DNA from: CAYNNP01 sp964398215 | Lineage (GTDB): Bacteria; Planctomycetota; Planctomycetia; Pirellulales; Pirellulaceae | DNA length: 19,102 nt | Direction: 5' to 3' | Assembly (NCBI GenBank): GCA_964398215.1 | Contig: CAYNNP010000123.1 | Location: forward strand, 1 to 19,102 | Shown: in pieces, positions 1 to 7,123 of the stretch | Numbering within the stretch: position 1 is the first letter of the stretch | How the letters are laid out: each line of letters starts with the position of its first letter | Position numbers and translations under genes: made by a program | Notes under the pieces: model-generated | Told to the model about the DNA's origin: nothing | The model's database searches: none | The model's input: only the letters and a program-made list of their open reading frames with translations

Positions 1-2
1 CA

Positions 3-299
3 CGTTATCCAGATGGAACAACCTCTCTTACGGGGCGATGCCGCATTGAACGCACGGATTCAGAGGTGTATCCGCTGATTGACGATCTCGCCGATGCCAT
101 TTCATACACTCCGACTGGGACCGTTGCGGCGCGCGTTACAGAAGGCTCGGGCAAAGCGATCCTGTTTTATCCCAACGGAAACAAGAACTGGGAGATGACC
201 TACGAAGGTTTCAATCGGACAGGCTGTCTGCACTTTGACGAAGACGGAACCCTCCTGTCGTCATCGGATTCTTCGCACGGGACGCAGGACGGCGAATAA
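3..299 (+). CDS. C-terminal part of a MORN-like repeat protein (5' end outside window)
   Basis: The reading frame is open from the first full codon at position 3 to the TAA at 297-299, so this is the 3' end of a longer gene. A GTG at 66 could serve as a start, but the upstream codons are open and the fragment reads better as a truncated protein. The last third (FYPNGNKNWEMTYEG, then a Gly-rich turn and HFDEDGTLL) follows the MORN_2/antitoxin-repeat pattern of aromatic-xNG-x-x-W/E-x-x-Y-x-x-G. That pattern is found in many bacterial proteins with stacked beta-hairpins and does not define an activity. The tail is polar and rich in Ser/Asp. Function is not known, and the N-terminal part would be needed to say more. 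Confidence 0.6.
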   Translation, partial: RYPDGTTSLTGRCRIERTDSEVYPLIDDLADAISYTPTGTVAARVTEGSGKAILFYPNGNKNWEMTYEGFNRTGCLHFDEDGTLLSSSDSSHGTQDGE

Positions 300-347
300 C
301 CAATAAACCATGCATACGAAGGACGGCGTGACGCGTTTAAAGAATAA

Positions 348-470
348 GCTTGTTGATTTACTGAGCCGACGGCGCTAGCCGCGGGCCTTGTGGTGATAAC
401 GCAAACCTTCGAGGCCCGTGGCTAGCGCCAGCGGCTCACAAAAATATACGCTCATAAATCAACAAGCCGT
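348..470. repeat. Double-palindrome intergenic repeat, copy 1 (REP/MITE-like)
   Basis: An outer perfect 13-base inverted repeat (348-360 GCTTGTTGATTTA; 455-467 its reverse complement) encloses an inner inverted repeat of 27 bases (362-388 against 412-438, 24 of 27 matching) with a 23-base loop. A 16-base A/T-rich spacer (439-454) separates the inner right arm from the outer right arm. It lies between the convergent ends of the 3-299 gene and the flippase. There is no T-run after the stem on either strand, so it is not a standard intrinsic terminator. A related copy lies at 14501-14610. The layout resembles REP elements or small non-autonomous mobile elements; no transposase is present. Confidence 0.8.
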
Positions 471-497
471 TGACGACTTCCGCTATGGGCAGATTCT

Positions 498-1994
498 TTA
501 GGCTCTGCTGAGCCTGCCGCGTTTTAGTTTGGCTTGTAACATCTGGGCGCCTTCATGAATCCAATCTTTCGTGGTTGGATTGACCAGGATGACGAGGACT
601 ACGCAAATCAACGACATCAATGGGCTGAACAGAATTGTTGCTGGCAGTATGAATGAATAGTAGCTGGTCGGATCAAACTTCAGGCCCATGCGAGCATTGC
701 ACACAAAGATTCCTGCTAGCGTCAGCCCCGTTGATATTAACGTCGCGACAACTGCGCCGGTCAGTCCCCAGGTCGGAACGAACAGGTAGTTCAATACGAT
801 GTTGACCAATAGCCCAAGACCAAACACGATCGCAAGGTACTTGCCGCGTTCGATCAGTAGCACATAGCTTTGGATCAGAACAGTGAGCCCACCCCACGTG
901 CACATGGCGAACGCCATTGGCATTAACTCCAGGCCTTGGGTGTAGCGATTTTCCAGCAAGCTTGAGAACAACCATGGTGCGACTAGCATGACCGCGGCGG
1001 CTCCGATTGTCGAAAGAACCGACATCAACAAAGTCGCTTGGCGAATTCGTTTCTTCGCCACTTCGCGCTTGCCTTGCTCCCAGTCAGCAGTCAAGTACGG
1101 CATCAGGACTCCCGCGACCATCGACGCAAGGCTCATCAGTAGCACTGCAAAGATTCGACTGCTGTGGTACTGACCAACTGCTGACTGTGCCTCAAATTCG
1201 CTTCCGGGGTACAAGTGCATGATCATTCCGCGGTCGACCATCCCGAACGCATTGGTCAAGAGATTCATTGCCCAGAGCGCCGCCGCATAGGGCAGCAGTT
1301 TTCGCCACATGGCTTTCTGGTCAAACGATTCAGAAGTCGTATCGAGGCTTGACCAACCACGAAAAATGGTGACCAAACCAGGGATCAACGCGATCGCTGT
1401 GGTGATTGCGAACGAAATGATCAGTGAACGGATTCCGCCACCCATGTACAAGCAAGTGATGCCGACAAGAGTGAACAGAACGCCCTGCAAGAAATACATG
1501 ATCGAAGACGTTTTGACTTGCCGCAACGACGAAACCAGTTCGTTGACAACAAAGAACGCGATCAATGCAATCGCCGCAAGGCTGAGAGCGAATACCAAGC
1601 CGACCTGTGATTCATCCGAGTAGATCAGCCACGCCAGCGGCTGCGAACCGGCCAACATGATCGCCAGAAAAATGGTACAGCAAAACGCTGTTACGCAAAC
1701 GATGCGGCGAATGAAGTCTTGTAGATGCCCGCGCTGGCGATAATGTTCGACATAACGTGGCAGGGAACCTGGTAGCCCAAACAGGACCATGGGCGTTGCA
1801 GTGCACAGAAAAACGTACGAAAGCGACCAAAGACCAACTTCATAGTCGTCTAGCAATTTGCATAGCCAGACACTGCGCACGAACCCGACCCCTCGCTGAA
1901 CGATGGTCATGATCAACATGATGACCAAGCCAATCGCGAGAGAATCAGGCATGAACGCTAATGATTTCTTGCTGATTTTGTTTGATTTCGACAC
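498..1994 (-). CDS. Wzx-type oligosaccharide/polysaccharide flippase
   Basis: A 498-residue, very hydrophobic protein with about 12-14 predicted membrane segments, matching the usual size of the polysaccharide biosynthesis (Wzx/RfbX, MOP superfamily) flippases. The first segment contains the family-like stretch QRGVGFVRSVWLCKLL (about residues 33-48). An aromatic/Gly-rich second segment and a cytoplasmic loop with PGSLPRYVEHYRQRG follow. Such proteins move lipid-linked sugar units across the inner membrane for capsule, exopolysaccharide or O-antigen assembly. The start is GTG at 1994; a stop lies a few codons upstream in frame, and an internal ATG at residue 15 is the alternative. No clear ribosome binding site is seen. 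No glycosyltransferase or polymerase gene is adjacent, so its substrate cannot be inferred. It lies 155 bases downstream of the DUF1598-type gene and could be co-transcribed with it. Confidence 0.85.
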   Translation of the reverse strand: MSKSNKISKKSLAFMPDSLAIGLVIMLIMTIVQRGVGFVRSVWLCKLLDDYEVGLWSLSYVFLCTATPMVLFGLPGSLPRYVEHYRQRGHLQDFIRRIVCVTAFCCTIFLAIMLAGSQPLAWLIYSDESQVGLVFALSLAAIALIAFFVVNELVSSLRQVKTSSIMYFLQGVLFTLVGITCLYMGGGIRSLIISFAITTAIALIPGLVTIFRGWSSLDTTSESFDQKAMWRKLLPYAAALWAMNLLTNAFGMVDRGMIMHLYPGSEFEAQSAVGQYHSSRIFAVLLMSLASMVAGVLMPYLTADWEQGKREVAKKRIRQATLLMSVLSTIGAAAVMLVAPWLFSSLLENRYTQGLELMPMAFAMCTWGGLTVLIQSYVLLIERGKYLAIVFGLGLLVNIVLNYLFVPTWGLTGAVVATLISTGLTLAGIFVCNARMGLKFDPTSYYSFILPATILFSPLMSLICVVLVILVNPTTKDWIHEGAQMLQAKLKRGRLSRA

Positions 1995-2149
1995 GAGGGT
2001 ATTCCAAGTACGTATTCACCCCAAAGGTGGCTCAAGTACTGGACATTCGTTGCCAAAAACAAAGCTGGATCGACCAAAACGGCTCAAGCGAATGTTTCGA
2101 TTCGGGTTACACCGATTATTCGCATCAGGTCACCATCGCAGCCAATTTG

Positions 2150-3814
2150 TCAGTCCCACCACCAACGCTGAACCAGCGCTGGTTGGTTGTCGACAGATTC
2201 CGAATTCAACGCCGGATAGCTAATCAACTGTCGCGAAACGGATTTAGAGGTGTTCACAGATACGCCACCGGAGGCGACGATGATGTGATGGCGTTTGGTG
2301 CCATGCCTGACAGTGTGATGGGTCGCAATCGACATGACTTGCCGCGGCGCTGGCATGTTCACATCCGCTGATGCTGCTGCAGCAAACGACTGCAAGAGAG
2401 GAAGGTGGACGGCTTCACTGCCATGGAAATACGCCAAACGTGCGACGGTTGCACTTCGGTAGATCGATTCCAACGCAGCGTACACAGGGTATTTGCCACG
2501 GATCGCAGACCAATGATCGTTGAACTGTTCAACATAAGCAACGCTTCTGAAATCAGGCAGTACACGGCCACGAGATCCATCGGCCAGCGCGCGTTGATTC
2601 TCGCCACTGAGTTTGAGTGGCGTGCCACCGATTTCAAAAACCGTTTTATCGTCATTTGTTCGCACTGGTTGCGGTTGTGCGGTGAACCACAAACGCAGGA
2701 GCAATTCGCTTGGTGTGCCTTTAGCAATCGATGCGTCGATGACATCCAAGTAGCTGGCCACGCCTTCTGGCATTTTCATCTTGGCCAATGCTAATTGTTT
2801 CATGTGGCGGTCGGCTTCGACCATCAAGTATCCGATGGTTGTATCGGCTGCTGTTCCGAATACTTCAACGCGCTGCATGCCCAACGCTTCTCGCATCCGC
2901 TCCGCTGCTTTTCCGATTGGAATTTGGTCGGCGCTGACCGCCGCAGTGACTTGCGCTGCATTGCGCAGTCCTTGTGGGGTCGGGTCGATCGTGCATCCAA
3001 ATGGTTGGTTTCCAATGGCCGCAGACAGGCAGCTCATCAAGAAATCTGTGCGAATTGCACTCAAGCCCGTTTTGCGATCTATAAACCAGCCGTCACGTTT
3101 GGTGATGCCGCCAACTGGGCCTGCGATCACAACATCGTCTTCGGTTAAGAACACGTATTTGATTGCTGATAAACCAGCCAAGTTCGCACTTGCTGTGTTG
3201 TTGCCTGCGTGCCAATTTGGATTTACAAATCGTTGCATCGAAATGTGGTCGCGAAGCCGACGGAGTGACACAAAACGAAGTTTCGATGTCTTTCGCCAAT
3301 CGTCTGCGCCTTCAATGATTTGATTGTCGCCACTTCTATTGAGCAGCGCTTTTAATTCGGCACCTTCGTCTTTGTCGTCAAAGCTGACGCATTCCAAGAC
3401 GGTGCCTGCCGCGTCCACATACACGCCTCCAGCGTACTCCGCGATCGTACTTGGTCCGCCTAGTGCTTCCCATGTGTCTGGAACAACGGTTGTTTGGATC
3501 AGATCAATCAACGATTGAAAGTCAGCGAACGCTCCACCGCCAGCGGCCGCGCCATCCGCAGCGTTGGCCCATGCGGCAGAACTGCTGATGTTGTTGGCAG
3601 TCTGTGATCCCGCAATCGGCTGCCCACTGGTGCTTTGGGCCGTTGAAATTTGAGCAAGGATGTTGTCACGAACACCGATGGTCGATTGGTCGGCAACATT
3701 GGTTGCCAATCCGAATTCGCCTCCGGCCAAGAACGAATCCACCTCTTGAGCGTCGATCCTGCCGAACGCTAATACGAATGTGATGCTGACCAACGCAGAC
3801 AAGAAAACGCGCAT
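2150..3814 (-). CDS. Secreted DUF1598-type planctomycete protein
   Basis: A 554-residue protein with a Sec signal peptide (MRVFLSALVSITFVLAFG, likely cleavage after A22 in IDA-QE). Residues about 40-100 are a low-complexity Ala/Ser/Gln region. The rest matches what I recall of DUF1598, a family largely restricted to planctomycetes: GGVYVDAAGTV (about 129-139), LRFVSLRRLRDHI, a DVVIAGPVGG strand, a GWFIDRKTG segment and the GCTIDPTPQGL motif. No enzyme activity is known for this family and no catalytic motif is visible. The C-terminus is unusual, with His/Lys/Arg-rich stretches and a final RWWWD. The start is well supported by AAGGAG seven bases upstream and an extended -10 element further up. 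The flippase follows downstream on the same strand. Confidence 0.8.
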   Translation of the reverse strand: MRVFLSALVSITFVLAFGRIDAQEVDSFLAGGEFGLATNVADQSTIGVRDNILAQISTAQSTSGQPIAGSQTANNISSSAAWANAADGAAAGGGAFADFQSLIDLIQTTVVPDTWEALGGPSTIAEYAGGVYVDAAGTVLECVSFDDKDEGAELKALLNRSGDNQIIEGADDWRKTSKLRFVSLRRLRDHISMQRFVNPNWHAGNNTASANLAGLSAIKYVFLTEDDVVIAGPVGGITKRDGWFIDRKTGLSAIRTDFLMSCLSAAIGNQPFGCTIDPTPQGLRNAAQVTAAVSADQIPIGKAAERMREALGMQRVEVFGTAADTTIGYLMVEADRHMKQLALAKMKMPEGVASYLDVIDASIAKGTPSELLLRLWFTAQPQPVRTNDDKTVFEIGGTPLKLSGENQRALADGSRGRVLPDFRSVAYVEQFNDHWSAIRGKYPVYAALESIYRSATVARLAYFHGSEAVHLPLLQSFAAAASADVNMPAPRQVMSIATHHTVRHGTKRHHIIVASGGVSVNTSKSVSRQLISYPALNSESVDNQPALVQRWWWD

Positions 3815-4130
3815 GAAAATGCTCCTTCAGACGGTGAGTAGACAAGACCTATCATATCACACAGCAAATCGCGGGCCGACGGGAATATCACCGTGAAATG
3901 AACGTTTATCGACCGACTGTAGCAGAATCAGACAGTGGCACGTTGCAGATCGACACACATTCAGGAGTTTTGCGCTGACTGTGAGGCTTGATTTTCAGGT
4001 AGCGTGGGCAAGTCCCTAAAATACGATTGCGGCGAATCTGAAATCTGGAGAGCATCTCTGGTCCTCTATGGACAATTCTCCTGGTCAATGAGACGTTGGT
4101 CCTGTTGAGCGAAGAAATTGAGAACCGATT
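3815..4130. other. 316-base divergent intergenic region
   Basis: The region lies between the divergent starts of the DUF1598-type gene (-) and the SRPBCC gene (+). The side near 3820-3860 holds the minus-strand promoter and ribosome binding site listed separately. On the + side I see no convincing -35/-10 pair; TAAAAT at 4017-4022 is a weak candidate -10 with no matching -35. An open frame on the minus strand through the SRPBCC start has no recognisable protein features and I treat it as non-coding. Confidence 0.5.
3822..3859 (-). promoter_or_regulatory. Extended -10 promoter element and Shine-Dalgarno site of the DUF1598-type gene
   Basis: Reading the minus strand, TGATATGAT (3859-3851) fits an extended -10 element (TG-n-TATGAT). 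About 24 bases further on is AAGGAG (3827-3822), seven bases before the ATG at 3814. A transcript starting near 3844 would carry a leader of about 30 bases that includes the ribosome binding site. No good -35 hexamer is seen at 16-18 bases, which is tolerable for an extended -10 promoter. This is the clearest Shine-Dalgarno site in the window. Confidence 0.45.
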
Positions 4131-4574
4131 ATGAAAGCCAGTGACGAACCCGTTGTAGTCCAACAGAGTTTCCCTATGAAACGCGAGCGTGTATGGGAAG
4201 CGATAACCGAACTCGATCAAATGAAGCAATGGTTCTTCGCTGAGATTCCAGCCTTCGATCCTCGAAGCGGATTCGAAACCGCATTTGACTTGCAGGTCGA
4301 GGAAAAGACCTACCGCCATTTGTGGCGCATCGTGGAAGCCGAAGCACCTTTCAGGATTGTTTACGACTGGCGTTACGAAGGGTGTCCGGGTCGTGGCGTC
4401 GTGAGTTGGGAATTGCAAACAAACGATGATGGTGGAACCTTACTTACTCTCACCAATGAAATCGTAGAAGACTTTCCAGTGGAAGATCCGAATTTCCGTC
4501 GCGAGAGCTGTGAGGGCGGTTGGCAATACTTTGTCCAACAACAACTAGTAAGTTTCCTGAGCGAGACCACCTAG
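4131..4574 (+). CDS. SRPBCC/AHSA1-family (START-like fold) protein
   Basis: A 147-residue soluble protein spanning a complete SRPBCC domain of the AHSA1 (activator of Hsp90 ATPase homologue 1-like) type. It opens with the first strand VVVQQSFPMKRERVWEAIT, then the helix motif TELDQMKQWFFAEI. Next come alternating strands with RHLWRIVEAEAPFRIVYDW and SWELQTNDDGGTLLTLTNEI, and finally the long C-terminal helix beginning CEGGWQYFVQQQLVSFL. The fold makes a hydrophobic cavity that binds small lipophilic ligands; the ligand is not predictable here. Bacterial members often sit beside ArsR regulators, but none is present. The ATG at 4131 gives a full domain; the upstream ribosome binding site is weak. 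It appears to be a single-gene unit, 131 bases ahead of the cytochrome gene. Confidence 0.85.
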   Translation: MKASDEPVVVQQSFPMKRERVWEAITELDQMKQWFFAEIPAFDPRSGFETAFDLQVEEKTYRHLWRIVEAEAPFRIVYDWRYEGCPGRGVVSWELQTNDDGGTLLTLTNEIVEDFPVEDPNFRRESCEGGWQYFVQQQLVSFLSETT

Positions 4575-4693
4575 CTAAAACTGCTTGATCATGCAGCTAA
4601 AGACATCAACCAAATGGATATTGCAGAATTTGCGAGGCTGCGTCATGGAGCCATAAATGTCGCCACACAAAACGAGGCAGAAAAAGATTCGGC

Positions 4694-4699
4694 TATACT
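4694..4699 (+). promoter_or_regulatory. Candidate -10 element giving a leaderless transcript
   Basis: TATACT lies with exactly six bases between its end and the ATG at 4706. A transcript initiated from it would start at or next to the start codon, without room for a ribosome binding site. No clear -35 hexamer is seen 15-18 bases upstream. The same geometry occurs before the gene at 8676. Confidence 0.35.
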
Positions 4700-4705
4700 G
4701 ATCGC

Positions 4706-7117
4706 ATGAAACATCCAATCGTCTTTTGTATCTCCATTTTTTGTGCAGCGGTCACGACGGCGGCGGAAATTGATTTCGCACACGAAGTCGTCCCGATCTT
4801 GCGGCAACACTGCGCAAAGTGCCATGCGGACAAAGAGGCGAAAGGCGGATTTTCGATCAACTCACGCAGCACGTTCATTGATGGCGGCGCCGAACCTGGT
4901 GATGTTGAGTCTTCGCGATTCTTGGAATTGGTGCGTTCATCGGATGTGGATGATCAGATGCCGCCCAAGGAGTTGAAGAGGGTGAGCAAAAAAGAAATCG
5001 CGACGCTGGAGTCTTGGGTGAAAGCCGATATGCCTTGGACTGGAGGTTTTTCTTTTGCCGCTGAATCGTATGTGCCGCCACTTCGTCCACGCCAAGTCGA
5101 ATTGCCGCCCGCGATCGATTCTCGTTCCAATCCAATTGATCGGATCATCGACAATTATTTGCGATCAAAGAATCAGCCGATTCCATCGCGTGTTGATGAT
5201 GCAACTTTTCTGCGGCGCGTCCACCTGGATCTCAATGGGCTGCTGCCAACCGCAAAAGAAGCCACTGAGTATGTGCGGGATCCTTCGCCAAGCAAACGTG
5301 CTGCGTTAGTCGATCGACTTTTAGAAAACAAATCGGCGTACACCGAACACTGGTTAACGTTCTGGAATGATTGGTTGCGAAACGACTATGCCGGTACGGG
5401 TTTTATCACTGGTGGTCGTCGTCAAATTAGCGGTTGGTTGTACAGCGCGCTGATGACCAACAAACCGTACAACGAGTTTGCAGCAGAACTGATTGCCCCA
5501 AAATCCGATCAAAGTCGTGGTTTCATCGACGGTATCAAATGGCGCGGTACGGTCAGCGCTGGACAATCCAACGAGATCCAGTTCGCACAAAGCGTTGCGC
5601 AGGCTTTCTTGGGTATCAACATGAAGTGCGCTTCATGCCATGACAGTTTCATCGACGACTGGAAACTAAACGATGCCTATTCGTTGGCCGCAATCTATTC
5701 CGCCAGCCCATTAGAAATTCATCGCTGCGACAAACCAACTGGCCAGACCGCGACGGCTGCATGGATCTTTCCCGAACTGGGGAATATCGATGCAACTGCG
5801 AATCGTGAACAACGGCTTGCGCAGCTCGCTGGTTTGATGACACAAAAACAGAATGGTCGTTTTGCACGCACGATCGTCAACCGGCTTTGGGCACAGCTGA
5901 TGGGGCGTGGCATCGTGCATCCGCTGGACGCCATGCACACACGTCCTTGGAACGAAGATCTGTTGGATTTTTTGGCCAACGATTTCGTTGCTCGAGGTTA
6001 CGACTTGAAAGCGACGATCAAGCTGATTGCAATGTCCGAAGCGTACAGCGCGCAGAGTGATTTTCGGCAGGGCGAGGACGACGCCAGCGACTATCTGTAC
6101 GCAGGTCCGAAAGCCAAGCGTTTGACCGCCGAGCAGTTTGTTGATGCTGCATGGCAAATCACGGGACAGGCACCGAAACGAATCGACGCGCCTGTTTTGC
6201 GAGGTGATTTTGAATCTGGAGATGACAAAGACACCGCATCAATTGAGATTGTTGGTGACTGGATTTGGGCTGAGCCTATCGATGGGCAAGACGTGCCCGG
6301 CAAAGAGGAAATCATCGCTCGAACAGTAGTCGACATTTCGGGCGACGTTCTCGCGGCGGTGGCAGTGGCGACTTGTGACAACGAATTCGAGTTGTTTGTA
6401 GCGAACAAACTTGTCGCCAGCAGTAACGAATGGACCGATCCGCAAGCGATCCTGTTGACCAACGTGCTTAAGAAAGGCAAGAACGTGATCACTGTGATTG
6501 CTCGCAACACTGCCCCTTCGCCGGCAGGTATTTTCTTTCAAGCCCATGTGACCTTGAAGAACAAACAAACCGTGATGATCAAAACGGATGATTCGTGGCA
6601 GGTGACTCGGAAACGCCCCAAGAACCTTGTCCGAAACGGTCGGCTTGGAAAGCTGGTTGGTCCGTGGGAAAAATCAGTCGCGCAACAGAAACTTGGTGTC
6701 TACGGCAATGCGGTTGACGACAAAGCGAAACGTATTTTGGCTGGCTCGGTGGTCGATTTGATGGTTCGTGCGTCGTTATTGAAAAGCGATTTCTTTATGA
6801 GATCGATGGGGAGGCCGAATCGAGATCAAATCGTGACCTCGCGTCCTGCTGGACTGACGACACTTGAAGCAATCGATTTGTCGAACCACGAAACACTCTC
6901 AAATTGGGTGGATGCCGGAGCCGCTGATTTGGTCAATCAATTCTCGGATCCCGAAAAATTGACCGACCACCTCTTTCTTTCAATGCTGACTCGTCGCCCG
7001 TCAAGCGATGAAAAGCGACTGATCGTCAATGCGCTTGGTCGAAAAATGACAGAGCAATCGGTGCAAGATGTTTTGTGGGCGATTTTCGTGATGCCGGAAT
7101 TCATGGTGATTCGATAG
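4706..7117 (+). CDS. Planctomycete cytochrome c / DUF1549 / DUF1553 protein
   Basis: An 803-residue exported protein. The signal peptide (MKHPIVFCISIFCAAVTTAA, cleavage near residue 20) is followed by a PSCyt1-type cytochrome c domain with the haem motif CAKCH (36-40) and a probable Met ligand in DDQMPP (M85). DUF1549 follows at about 145-340, with DATFLRRVHLDLNGLLPT and a second haem-type motif CASCH at 308-312. DUF1553 begins near 378 (NGRFARTIVNRLWAQLMGRG) and resumes near 680, ending with the typical WAIFVMPEFMVI. Between the two parts of DUF1553, about 505-635, sits an extra beta-rich segment (DWIWAEPID, then FELFVANKLVASSNEW and VLKKGKNVITVIARN) that looks like a galactose-binding-type sandwich. 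Family function is unknown; periplasmic electron transfer coupled to polysaccharide handling has been guessed. It is followed six bases later by DUF1501, the usual partner. Confidence 0.92.
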   Translation: MKHPIVFCISIFCAAVTTAAEIDFAHEVVPILRQHCAKCHADKEAKGGFSINSRSTFIDGGAEPGDVESSRFLELVRSSDVDDQMPPKELKRVSKKEIATLESWVKADMPWTGGFSFAAESYVPPLRPRQVELPPAIDSRSNPIDRIIDNYLRSKNQPIPSRVDDATFLRRVHLDLNGLLPTAKEATEYVRDPSPSKRAALVDRLLENKSAYTEHWLTFWNDWLRNDYAGTGFITGGRRQISGWLYSALMTNKPYNEFAAELIAPKSDQSRGFIDGIKWRGTVSAGQSNEIQFAQSVAQAFLGINMKCASCHDSFIDDWKLNDAYSLAAIYSASPLEIHRCDKPTGQTATAAWIFPELGNIDATANREQRLAQLAGLMTQKQNGRFARTIVNRLWAQLMGRGIVHPLDAMHTRPWNEDLLDFLANDFVARGYDLKATIKLIAMSEAYSAQSDFRQGEDDASDYLYAGPKAKRLTAEQFVDAAWQITGQAPKRIDAPVLRGDFESGDDKDTASIEIVGDWIWAEPIDGQDVPGKEEIIARTVVDISGDVLAAVAVATCDNEFELFVANKLVASSNEWTDPQAILLTNVLKKGKNVITVIARNTAPSPAGIFFQAHVTLKNKQTVMIKTDDSWQVTRKRPKNLVRNGRLGKLVGPWEKSVAQQKLGVYGNAVDDKAKRILAGSVVDLMVRASLLKSDFFMRSMGRPNRDQIVTSRPAGLTTLEAIDLSNHETLSNWVDAGAADLVNQFSDPEKLTDHLFLSMLTRRPSSDEKRLIVNALGRKMTEQSVQDVLWAIFVMPEFMVIR

Positions 7118-7123
7118 GCCAAT

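Noticed and set aside
348..470. Intrinsic terminator for the convergent first gene and flippase
   Set aside because: The stem is long and GC-rich, but no T-run follows on either strand, and the nested arms with a distant related copy fit a repeat element better.
2781..3323. A 180-codon + strand frame inside the DUF1598-type gene
   Set aside because: The opposite strand holds a complete secreted protein with signal peptide, promoter and ribosome binding site; this translation has no domain character.
3906..4418. A 170-codon minus-strand frame overlapping the SRPBCC gene
   Set aside because: It is antisense to a clear SRPBCC domain and has no recognisable protein features.
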